Shown here: positions 23,611 to 30,949 of the stretch, one piece after another
Numbering within the stretch: position 1 is the stretch's first letter
Layout of the letters: each line of letters opens with the position of its first letter
Translations under genes and position numbers: made by a program
Notes under the pieces: model-generated
Seen by the model: the letters and a program-made list of their open reading frames with translations, nothing else
What the model was told of the DNA's origin: nothing
Databases searched by the model: none
Assembly (NCBI GenBank): GCA_028688225.1
Contig: JAQTYQ010000034.1
Coordinates: forward strand, 1-33,575
Length of the DNA stretch: 33,575 bases
From: Opitutaceae bacterium
GTDB taxonomy: Bacteria; Verrucomicrobiota; Verrucomicrobiia; Opitutales; Opitutaceae
Reading direction: 5' to 3'

Positions 23611-24591
23611 GTGAAACGGCTGCTGATCGGCATTCTGATTGTCGGGCTGGTCGCCCCGCCCGCGTACGCTTCGGGCATCCCGACGATCGATGCGCCCAAT
23701 CTGGCCGCGCTCGTCGAGCAGATCAAACAGTTCGACAGTCAGATCCAGTGGATGAGCAGCGTCGTTGGCGCCGCCCGCGACCAGATCCAGATGCTGCAGA
23801 AGGTCTCCAATGGCATCTACAATTTGAAGCGGGTGATCGGCGGCGGCGTCCAGGGGATCATGGGATCGGCTGCGGATGCGGTCGGTCTGAAGGACGTGTT
23901 CGCCGTCGGCAAGGAGCTGCAGACGACGTTCACCGACGGGATGAACCTGTATCGTGATGTGCGCGAGCTCCCGGTGGAGGCGCAGCAGCAATGGGAAAAC
24001 ATCGGACTTTCGGTCAAGGACCTGAAGCAGTATCTCTCCACCGGAGTGGTCTACGATGTATTCCAGGGGATGGACTTGCCCGACTGGGAGCGCACGTTCA
24101 AGCATCCGATCGATGCCTTTGAACATGGCGCGGTGGGCCGGGCGGTCGACTGTTCCGATGCCTATCTCGACACGACGCAGATGCGGCAGGCGTACCTAGA
24201 AAAGATCCAGAATTTGACGCCCGACGAGCGCGCCCGGCTGAGCGGGGATATCGGGGTCAATTCGGCCCTGCTCAATTTGGGCGATTGGGGCAAGGGCATG
24301 GAGCGCCGGCTCGCGAAGGCGGTCGATTACCAGGTCGTCGCCGACAAGATCATCACGAAAAAGCCCGATGACCCGAATGCGGGGACCGCGGAGAATCTCG
24401 TCGACCAGGCGCTGCGGCAGAATGCCCTCGCGGCGGCGCAGTTGAAGGCTCAGGCCGACGCGATGCGCTTCCAGACCGAGGCCCAGGAACACGGAAATTT
24501 GCAGTTGGGTCAGCAGACCGTGATCATGCGCGAACGCCAGGCCCGCCAGCAGCGCGAAGAGACGGCGGACGCGATGGTGGCCGGACCCTGA
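23611..24591 (+). CDS. TrbJ/VirB5-like exported conjugation protein, copy 1
   Basis: A 326-residue protein with a signal peptide (KRLLIGILIVGLVAPPAYA, cut after AYA) and an almost wholly helical mature part, as in TrbJ/VirB5 proteins found at the pilus tip or periplasmic base. The opening GIPTIDAPNLAALVEQIKQF is typical of TrbJ. The start is uncertain: no ATG is available, and the GTG at 23611 gives a standard signal peptide while the GTG at 23587 adds eight residues. A block starting LYRDVRELPVEAQQQ (about 23945-24140) is closely matched in the next gene, so the two are tandem paralogues. Confidence 0.78.
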   Translation: MKRLLIGILIVGLVAPPAYASGIPTIDAPNLAALVEQIKQFDSQIQWMSSVVGAARDQIQMLQKVSNGIYNLKRVIGGGVQGIMGSAADAVGLKDVFAVGKELQTTFTDGMNLYRDVRELPVEAQQQWENIGLSVKDLKQYLSTGVVYDVFQGMDLPDWERTFKHPIDAFEHGAVGRAVDCSDAYLDTTQMRQAYLEKIQNLTPDERARLSGDIGVNSALLNLGDWGKGMERRLAKAVDYQVVADKIITKKPDDPNAGTAENLVDQALRQNALAAAQLKAQADAMRFQTEAQEHGNLQLGQQTVIMRERQARQQREETADAMVAGP

Positions 24592-24610
24592 ACGGCCGGA
24601 GAACCGGGCC

Positions 24611-25627
24611 ATGCGCACGATCGGACGAAAATTGCTGGCGGCGGTCCTGGCGGCGGTGATGCTCGCCGCCCCGGTCCAGGCGTACGTGGTGCCCACGTAT
24701 AACCCGAACAAATACGGACAGTTTATAGCCGAGTTGCAGTCCATCCAGGCCCAGATCAAATCGTGGTCGGAGGTCGTGGGGGCCATCCGGGCCCAGATCG
24801 ACACGCTCCAGCACGTGTCCGCCGCCATCTACCAGCTGAAGGACGTGGTGCACGAAAGTGTGCGCGGCCTTGCGGGGACGCTGGCGCAACAGACCGGGCT
24901 GAACGAGATCCTCGCCCCGCTGCATGAGATGCAAAAGACGTACACCGACGCGATGTATCTCTATCGCGACATCCGCGAGTTGCCGTTGGAGGCGCAGCAG
25001 CAGATGGCGCAGATCGGATTTTCGGTCAAGGACGTGCAGCAATACCTTTCGAACGGGATCGTGTACGACACCTTCAACCGCATGGGAGTCGACGATTGGA
25101 AGATCGTCGCCCGGCACCCCTGGCAGGCCTTCGAGAATGGCGAAGTCGGGATCGCCATCATGCGTTCGGAGTATTACCTGGGCGAAGGGCCCCAGGGACA
25201 GGCGTCGCGGGGCCAGGCTTGGGGCAAATTCGTGAACGGCTTGAGCGATGGGGAGAAAAACCAAATGGGGGCCTTGCTCGGCCCGGCTTATGCGCTGGTG
25301 GCATCGGGCGAGTGGTTTGATGACATGGGCCGCCGGGTGCAGCAGGCGGCCGATTATCGCGGCGTGATCAACCGGCTGGCCGACAAGGTGCAGCCCACCG
25401 CCTCGATGGCGCCGGCGGAGCCCAAGACCGTGGTCGAGGATTTGCAGACGCGCAATGCGGTTGTGAATTTGAACCTCAAGGCGTCGGCGGACGGAATTGC
25501 CAACGACATCCGGGTGCAGAATGTGATTGTGCCCGCGGAGGCCGCCCGGCTTGAGGCGCTGCGACGGACCCGGGAACTGGAGCAGCGTGATGAGGGAGAG
25601 ACGGCCATGTTCGGAGGTGCGCCATGA
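24611..25627 (+). CDS. TrbJ/VirB5-like exported conjugation protein, copy 2
   Basis: A 338-residue protein with a signal peptide (LLAAVLAAVMLAAPVQA, cut after VQA) and a helical mature part. It shares with the preceding gene the central block YRDIRELPLEAQQQ through HPWQAFENGEVG (about 24960-25145), roughly half identical by eye, while N- and C-terminal regions have diverged. A duplicated VirB5/TrbJ could give two subunits for a hetero-oligomeric tip, or two specificities. It begins 19 bases after the first copy and its stop overlaps the next gene by four bases. Confidence 0.8.
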   Translation: MRTIGRKLLAAVLAAVMLAAPVQAYVVPTYNPNKYGQFIAELQSIQAQIKSWSEVVGAIRAQIDTLQHVSAAIYQLKDVVHESVRGLAGTLAQQTGLNEILAPLHEMQKTYTDAMYLYRDIRELPLEAQQQMAQIGFSVKDVQQYLSNGIVYDTFNRMGVDDWKIVARHPWQAFENGEVGIAIMRSEYYLGEGPQGQASRGQAWGKFVNGLSDGEKNQMGALLGPAYALVASGEWFDDMGRRVQQAADYRGVINRLADKVQPTASMAPAEPKTVVEDLQTRNAVVNLNLKASADGIANDIRVQNVIVPAEAARLEALRRTRELEQRDEGETAMFGGAP

Positions 25628-26340
25628 ATGGCCGCCTGGTGCTGACGGCCGTCGTCGTCGGGGCGATGGGCATACTGTCGGCTCGCGCGAATCCCTTGAC
25701 GGATCTACTCCTCCGGGGGCCGAAGGGCACCGCTGCGGGCGGCCCGGGCGCCGGCAAGGGTGGAGTGCTCATTGTCGACATCCCGGGTGATGCCGCCGCC
25801 AGCACGATTGCCGCCCTGGAGGAAAACATCGCCAATCTTACCGGAACGGTGAGCGACCTCTCGGGGAAAGGTCCGCAGAGCCATGTCGGCCTGACCGATG
25901 AGGTCTTGAAGGGGATCGGGCAGCCGGCGGCCGGCATGGCCGTTGATCCCTATGTGCTCAAATTCGATCCGGCGATCCTTGAGGCCCGGCAGCTGGCTCT
26001 CCAGCAGCTGCGCGCCCAAACGGACGGCGCCCGTTACCAGCCCTTCATACTCTACCTGGAGGCATTACAGGCCCATGATGCTCGCCTGCTGGCCTATGTC
26101 CAGCGGGTCAACGCCCTGATCGCGGTGAATAACGGCAAACTCAATTACCAGCAACGGGTTCGTCTGGCGGCGGAAATGGGTCTTTTGCAGGGGCAGTTGA
26201 CCATCGCCGACCAGGAGGTCAGGGACGCCGCCAACCGGGCCACGGTGGCGGGTACCTTGGAAAGGATGCAGGACGCCCAGGATGAATTGCGGACCAAGGC
26301 CCGCGCCTCCGAGGTCAATGCGATGTTGGGTGCTCCTTGA
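25624..26340 (+). CDS. Exported helical protein of the T4SS operon
   Basis: A 238-residue protein with a signal peptide (VLTAVVVGAMGILSARA), a Gly-rich stretch (about residues 35-50), then a helical and coiled-coil body. I do not recognise a family. It lies between the TrbJ-like pair and TrbL, so a periplasmic structural role is likely. Its start is well defined: GGAGGT at 25613-25618 is correctly placed, and the ATG overlaps the preceding stop (ATGA). This shows that internal genes use Shine-Dalgarno initiation, in contrast to the motif-led first genes. Confidence 0.72.
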   Translation: MNGRLVLTAVVVGAMGILSARANPLTDLLLRGPKGTAAGGPGAGKGGVLIVDIPGDAAASTIAALEENIANLTGTVSDLSGKGPQSHVGLTDEVLKGIGQPAAGMAVDPYVLKFDPAILEARQLALQQLRAQTDGARYQPFILYLEALQAHDARLLAYVQRVNALIAVNNGKLNYQQRVRLAAEMGLLQGQLTIADQEVRDAANRATVAGTLERMQDAQDELRTKARASEVNAMLGAP

Positions 26341-26405
26341 GCCGGCGTTAACGGTTGGGCGGCATAAGCTTGGCTGGCCCGCGCGAACGCATCCGCCTGC
26401 CCGGC

Positions 26406-26420
26406 GGGCCGCTATCATGG
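26406..26420 (+). promoter_or_regulatory. Leaderless-type promoter motif before TrbL-like gene
   Basis: GGGCCGCTATCATGG followed by AACC and the ATG at 26425; TATCAT is at 26413-26418. The 84-base gap before the gene also holds the palindrome CGTTAACG (26346-26353), of unknown meaning. Confidence 0.66.
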
Positions 26421-26424
26421 AACC

Positions 26425-28881
26425 ATGGCCATGAAGCAGATCCGTCGGGTAATCTTGGCGTTCTTGATGCTGTCCGCAGGGAGCGCCCTCCCGCTGAGGG
26501 CGCAGGCCGGCGATCCGCCGCTCGCGAAGGACGGAACGCCTTCGGCGGCGGTGGTCAACGGCTACACCAAGGCGCTTGGCGCCGCCAATCTGAACGGGGA
26601 TTTCGGCAATGCCTACCGGGCTTATCGCGAAAGCCGCGGCCCGCTTTTCAAGAGCCTGAACTTTAATTTCGAGCAATTCCTCGGCGGCGCGACCACGAAT
26701 GATCCCACGGCCCAGGTTTCGAACCCGGCCGTGACCGAAAGCAATCCGATCGGGCTGATGGCCTTGGTCCGGCTCGGATTCATCCTTTCGCTACTGGTCA
26801 CGTTCATGGCCGCGGCCATCGGGGTGGTGAAAGGCCGGGGGGCACTGTCGGATCTGGGCTGGGCCCTGGCCAAGACCTTCCTCGGACTGCTGATGTTTTT
26901 CTACGCCGGATTCATCTACGCGTTGATCGTCACGTTTCCCGTGCTCATCGGCAACGTGGTCATCCGGGCGTCCCGGGGCCAGACCGGCCAGGGCGCGATC
27001 AAGGTCATGGCCGGCCAGGCGGTGAATGACGGGATGAACGCGGCCCAGGCGTACATGTGCGCGGCGCTGCAGGAATTGGCGCGCAAGAGCAATGCCGACC
27101 AGGTCAACGGCATCATTGCCGGCACCAAGCAACTGAACGACTTCATGAAGCTGAGCGGCGTGATGAAGGACGCCGAACTCGTGCAGATTCCCCCGGGCAA
27201 TCCGGCCAACAAGGCCATGCCGCTCAACGAACAGGAGGGACTGCAGCTGCTCCAGGACATCCGCACCTCCACCCTGCTTTGGGCTTCGCGTTGGCCGGAG
27301 TGGCAATATCCGGCGGGCAACGACGCGGCGCAGCGGTTGAAGTTGGTGGTGCTGACCGCCTATGACGAAGGCCGGACCCGGATCGCCGCGGACGCCGGCC
27401 GCGTCAACGACCAGATGAGTGATCGGAACACGATCCGGCAGCGGGTCTACAAAGGGGTCAAGGCCGAGTTCAACCATGGCGTGATCGAGGTCCTGCCCCT
27501 CTTCCAGACGGCGTCGGCCCGATTGGCCGGGGCGGCGCAAACGATGGCGAACGGCATCGGCTCGGTGACCGGCATCGGCGCGCTGGCGACGGTGACCGCC
27601 AATCAGACCGGGCCCAATGCGACGGAGGTGGAGGCCGCCGGCGAGACCGGCGCCAAGAAGCTCCTGGATGCCACCAAGGAGCAAACCCACAGCACGTTCG
27701 CGAATTTCATGATGGAGCTGATTATGACCCAATGGATGGGAGGGATCCTGCCGGCCCTGTGCTTTGTCTGGCTGGGGCTCATCGAACTGCTCCTGCTCCA
27801 GTTTACGCTTTTTCTACCGCTGTGGATTTACCCCAAGACCGAGGCCTCGGCCACGAAAGCGCTCCACGCCCTCGTCATGGTCGCTTGTTTTATCCCGGTC
27901 TATATTCCCGTGCTTTTTGCGTGCGATCGGCTATTCTATTTCACCCTGGGCGCGGCGGGCAATGGCGGCATCCTCGGGCTCACCATGCTCTTTGGCCCGT
28001 GGGGCGTGGCGTGGCTGGCCCTCATTGCATTAGCCTGTCCGTTGTTGGCGGTCGTGATCACGATCAAGGTATTGAAGAACATCATGACCGGCATGAGCTT
28101 TGTCGGCGGTGTCCTCAAAGGCGCGCTGACCGGTTTGGGCACGATCGCCGTGGCGGCGACCCCCATGGGCCGCGTGGCCGGGATTGCGGCCGCGGGTGCC
28201 CTGGGCAATGCCGCGGCCGGGGCGGAGAACCAAGCGCGGGCTCCCGGCACCAGTGCCGCCGCCGCCGCGCGGCATCGCGCCGCGGCCCGCACCCTGCGGG
28301 GTCTGGCGGGCGCGGTCGACTACGCGCAGGAGACGGCGGGAAAGATGTTCGGCGTCGACGAGAAGTACATCGACAGGAGTTACACCCCCGAAGAGAACCG
28401 GCGCGGCCTGATGGCCGCGCAGAAGGCGGCGGGCCGCAGCGGGATCCTGGCGGCGTTTCATGGCGAGGGCGCCTCCGGGGTGATCGCCCGGATGGAGAAA
28501 TCCGGCGAGGAGCACCATCGGCGCGAGGAGCTGCGCGAAAAGCCGGGGTCCCCGCCGGTCAACGATGCCATTGCTGCGCAAAAGGAGGCGACCGAAGAGA
28601 TGACGCGCGCGGTCCAGCAGCTGACCAGTGCCGTCGAAACCCTGCCCCCCCGGCAGGACGTTTCGTCCATGCCGTCCGCGCCATTTGCGGCCGCGGTCCG
28701 GCATGCCCCACCCGTTCCCGAGGCCGAAAGCGCGTGGATGATTCCGCCCCCGGTGGCGGAGACCCGCGGACCGGCCGAAGGCGCCCCGGTGGGACCAGCC
28801 CGGCCTGCGGCAGCGACCCAGGTTCAACGATCGCCGGAGAAAGCAGCAGTTAGCCCTGCCGATTCAGCGCCACGACCTTAA
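26425..28881 (+). CDS. TrbL/VirB6-like polytopic channel protein with long C-terminal tail
   Basis: An 818-residue inner-membrane protein. After a signal-like N-terminus (VILAFLMLSAGSALPLRAQA) come about five to six membrane helices: LVRLGFILSLLVTFMAAAIG and FLGLLMFFYAGFIYALIV near residues 110-180, then WMGGILPALCFVWLGLIELL, VMVACFIPVYIPVLFAC and GVAWLALIALACPLLAVVI near 435-550. A large soluble loop separates the two groups. The layout is that of TrbL/VirB6, thought to form the inner-membrane passage for DNA. Residues from about 580 to the end are Ala/Pro-rich and charged, longer than in usual TrbL. A second ATG lies at 26431. Its stop overlaps the convergent nuclease gene by four bases. 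Confidence 0.8.
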   Translation: MAMKQIRRVILAFLMLSAGSALPLRAQAGDPPLAKDGTPSAAVVNGYTKALGAANLNGDFGNAYRAYRESRGPLFKSLNFNFEQFLGGATTNDPTAQVSNPAVTESNPIGLMALVRLGFILSLLVTFMAAAIGVVKGRGALSDLGWALAKTFLGLLMFFYAGFIYALIVTFPVLIGNVVIRASRGQTGQGAIKVMAGQAVNDGMNAAQAYMCAALQELARKSNADQVNGIIAGTKQLNDFMKLSGVMKDAELVQIPPGNPANKAMPLNEQEGLQLLQDIRTSTLLWASRWPEWQYPAGNDAAQRLKLVVLTAYDEGRTRIAADAGRVNDQMSDRNTIRQRVYKGVKAEFNHGVIEVLPLFQTASARLAGAAQTMANGIGSVTGIGALATVTANQTGPNATEVEAAGETGAKKLLDATKEQTHSTFANFMMELIMTQWMGGILPALCFVWLGLIELLLLQFTLFLPLWIYPKTEASATKALHALVMVACFIPVYIPVLFACDRLFYFTLGAAGNGGILGLTMLFGPWGVAWLALIALACPLLAVVITIKVLKNIMTGMSFVGGVLKGALTGLGTIAVAATPMGRVAGIAAAGALGNAAAGAENQARAPGTSAAAAARHRAAARTLRGLAGAVDYAQETAGKMFGVDEKYIDRSYTPEENRRGLMAAQKAAGRSGILAAFHGEGASGVIARMEKSGEEHHRREELREKPGSPPVNDAIAAQKEATEEMTRAVQQLTSAVETLPPRQDVSSMPSAPFAAAVRHAPPVPEAESAWMIPPPVAETRGPAEGAPVGPARPAAATQVQRSPEKAAVSPADSAPRP

Positions 28882-29438
28882 GATTCACCAACCGTGGTCA
28901 GGGTAGCGCGGGTCGCCATGCCATGCTCCGGAACCTTTCGCAGGGGATAACAGCGAATGTTCACACCCGACGGACAGGCGTGACCCACGCGTCGCAGAGT
29001 TGACGACAAGATCTCCATCACGTGGCGCCAATTGATCGCTTCATGCAGTGGGGGCTTTTTCACCAATTGCACGGTCCGGCCGGACAGCACCAGTAGCCCC
29101 CACCCCTCCGGAATCTCACTTGCCTCAATGAGGCCGACCGGAACGAGCAGATAACGCTGACCGCCGATACCCCGGTCGCTGGATCGACGGAAATGTTTTT
29201 GTGCATCACGCCGGAAGTCCTCCCGCGAGGATTTGCATTCGACAATGATCGACCAGCCCCCGCGCCAGCCAATCGCATCAGGTTCTTCGCCCGATGTCGC
29301 CAGTTCCGTCACCACCACCGGGCAACCGCCGCCAGTAGGCGAACTCAGCCAGCACCGGGCTTTTTCCACCAAGAAGGCATGGGTGGCGGGAGCATAGTCT
29401 GCCCTGGCAGTCCTCCGTTGAATCGGAGTCTCGCTCAT
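28878..29438 (-). CDS. Predicted PD-(D/E)XK nuclease, MmcB-like
   Basis: A 186-residue cytosolic protein with a restriction-fold nuclease core: a helix with Glu25, the catalytic Asp in EEPDAIG (D54), and the E-x-K pair in IIVECKSS (E67, K69), followed by REDFRRDAQKHFR. This resembles MmcB and related DNA-repair nucleases, which share an E-x-K-S-x-x-D-F pattern and a G-rich end (here GWGLLVLSG). It is a lone leftward gene convergent with the TrbL-like gene. It lacks the window's motif at its start, and a different palindrome lies upstream. Roles in repair, defence or processing of incoming DNA are all possible; the sequence shows only the nuclease core. Confidence 0.75.
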   Translation of the reverse strand: MSETPIQRRTARADYAPATHAFLVEKARCWLSSPTGGGCPVVVTELATSGEEPDAIGWRGGWSIIVECKSSREDFRRDAQKHFRRSSDRGIGGQRYLLVPVGLIEASEIPEGWGLLVLSGRTVQLVKKPPLHEAINWRHVMEILSSTLRRVGHACPSGVNIRCYPLRKVPEHGMATRATLTTVGES

Positions 29439-29461
29439 AGGATTCGCGGCTCCATCGGGTC

Positions 29462-29475
29462 ATAGCCTCGGCTAT
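29462..29475. promoter_or_regulatory. Inverted repeat ATAGCC-TC-GGCTAT upstream of nuclease gene
   Basis: A perfect 6+6-base palindrome with a two-base centre lies 24 bases upstream of the nuclease ATG, in the 167-base gap 29439-29605 that otherwise shows no gene. On the nuclease strand it reads into GGCTATGAC, which could contain a -10-like hexamer, so it may be an operator over the promoter. Confidence 0.3.
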
Positions 29476-29605
29476 AGTCGCGGACTGAAGGCGCGTCGCA
29501 GACCGGATAGATGGAAGGATAGTTTCCGCCAGTGCTGCGGGCTCCGGAAATCTAGGAGCATGCAGACCGCATGGTAGATGGCCTGTCGGGGTTTGCTCAT
29601 GGCCG

Positions 29606-30358
29606 CTATTCGCCGAGTTCCTGCAGGAGTCGCTGACGACGGGCTTGGGCTTTGGCTTCATCCCTGGCGATGGCCGCCAGTGCTTTTTCTGCTGCCTTCC
29701 CTTCCAGGGGAGTCACCGGTTTTACCGTGGTATCCGCCTGGAGCATGTCGATCACACTGCGCCCGGCGGTTGACGGCGCGGCCGTGGCCACGGTCGCCAC
29801 CCCCACCGGCATCGCTCTTCCATGGTCGTCGAGGATGTACGCGGATTCGGCCGTCACGAAACGAAGGCCGTACTTGTCGGCGATGTCCTTGAGGATGGTC
29901 GCGGCCGGCGTGGCCGACCACTCCCCGGAGATCCGGATCTGCTGGGTAACGGCGTAATGCAAGGGGCGGTCGAGATCGCGGCTGACGACGCGGATCACCT
30001 GGTCAAGCGGAGTTGAATCGAAACGTACGGTCAGGCCCCCGAGCTGGGTCACGCGGGCGAGCTGGGACTCGGGCATGGGCGGCAGCAGCGCGGCCCCGGT
30101 TGCCGCGGTGCTCCCGGCGGCGTTGGTCGGTGTGGGTGCTGCCTTCGCCGACTCTGCGGCCGGGCTTGGTTTTGTCGCCGGAGATTCCGTCTTTGAACTG
30201 GTGACGGGAGCTGGCGCCTGCACGGCTTTGGCGGTCGCGTCGAGCGGCGTGGTGAAGACCTCTCCCACATCGCTATCCTGGATGACCTTGACGGTGTTGG
30301 CGGGCTCCTGGGCGAGCGCGAGAAAGGGAATCAGGAGAATCAGGACGGATGAACGCAT
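29606..30358 (-). CDS. Exported STN (secretin N-domain) protein without a secretin barrel
   Basis: A 250-residue periplasmic protein. It has a signal peptide (SSVLILLIPFLALA), then an Ala/Pro/Thr-rich linker to about residue 85. An STN/secretin-N0-like domain follows (about 100-185) with VRFDSTPLDQVIRVVSRDLD, ISGEWSATPAATILKDIADKYGL in pieces and AYILDDHG. The helical charged tail ends in QELGE. There is no barrel, so it may dock to a secretin (as TcpQ- or PilP-type helper proteins do) or be a reduced duplicate. The start at 30358 is set by the six-base spacing from TATCAT. It is divergent from the unknown gene at 30439. Confidence 0.72.
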   Translation of the reverse strand: MRSSVLILLIPFLALAQEPANTVKVIQDSDVGEVFTTPLDATAKAVQAPAPVTSSKTESPATKPSPAAESAKAAPTPTNAAGSTAATGAALLPPMPESQLARVTQLGGLTVRFDSTPLDQVIRVVSRDLDRPLHYAVTQQIRISGEWSATPAATILKDIADKYGLRFVTAESAYILDDHGRAMPVGVATVATAAPSTAGRSVIDMLQADTTVKPVTPLEGKAAEKALAAIARDEAKAQARRQRLLQELGE

Positions 30359-30362
30359 GCCT

Positions 30363-30377
30363 CCATGATAGCCGCCC
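30363..30377 (-). promoter_or_regulatory. Leaderless-type promoter motif before STN protein
   Basis: Leftward reading gives GGGCGGCTATCATGG, then AGGC and the ATG at 30358; TATCAT is at 30365-30370. Nineteen bases here match the copy heading the pilus operon (13730-13748 region) exactly. It pairs divergently with the motif at 30424. Confidence 0.65.
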
Positions 30378-30423
30378 GCCAAGGGGGCGTCCTGGCGGCC
30401 GCGATTTCGACCCGGATGCCGAC

Positions 30424-30438
30424 CGCTATCATGGAAGC
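30424..30438 (+). promoter_or_regulatory. Leaderless-type promoter motif before unknown gene
   Basis: CGCTATCATGG with AAGC and the ATG at 30439; TATCAT is at 30427-30432. The upstream GGGC of the consensus is replaced by GACC, so the conserved part is shorter here. Confidence 0.6.
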
Positions 30439-30930
30439 ATGTCCCGCCATGTTGATCGCATTATCCCCTTGAAGCCCGTCCCTCCTCCCGGAGGTTATAT
30501 CTTCCCCCTGCCCCTGAATGACTTGCAGGATATCCTCAAGATCGGTGCCAAATATCAACGACGATGGTTTTCCTCGGAGATCACCGTCCCCACGGGTATT
30601 CTGGCTTGGATTGGCGATGACATCCTTGCGCCTTTTGGGCATGACCTGGCGGCCGCCGTCAGCATCGCCGGCTACCCCGCCACGATGGAAATCATCAACC
30701 ACCGGTACGTCATCAACGGACGCGGTCTGGATGAGCCGCCGGTTTGTGTTTCCATGCCCAGTTGTCCGCCGCTCGGTTTCAACGATCTCATCCACGGGAT
30801 GGACCGGGCCCTCAAGCCCGGTCTTGAACACGACGCGGTCTACTGGGTAGATTTTTTCCGCACGCACATTCCTGATGCGTTGATCGGCGCGCTGAGAACG
30901 ACGCATCGGCTGAACGATGTGATGCGTTGA
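30439..30930 (+). CDS. Unknown cytosolic protein
   Basis: A 163-residue protein without signal peptide or membrane segments; it opens MSRHVDRIIPLKPVPPPGGY. I do not recognise a family. The start is set by the six-base gap from TATCAT, and the gene ends 19 bases before the convergent ATPase gene. It is a single-gene rightward unit. Because it carries the shared motif it is probably expressed with the pilus/T4SS genes. The Cys residues (CVSMPSC) do not form a recognised site. Confidence 0.65.
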   Translation: MSRHVDRIIPLKPVPPPGGYIFPLPLNDLQDILKIGAKYQRRWFSSEITVPTGILAWIGDDILAPFGHDLAAAVSIAGYPATMEIINHRYVINGRGLDEPPVCVSMPSCPPLGFNDLIHGMDRALKPGLEHDAVYWVDFFRTHIPDALIGALRTTHRLNDVMR

Positions 30931-30949
30931 CGGGGTCGGCGGCCCAGTC

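Noticed and set aside
26346..26353. Palindrome CGTTAACG before the TrbL-like gene
   Set aside because: Eight bases, single occurrence among the motif sites; too short to claim as an operator.
29602..29615. GGCCGCTATTCGCC resembling the promoter motif
   Set aside because: Hexamer differs (TATTCG), no start codon follows at the right distance, and it overlaps the end of the STN gene.
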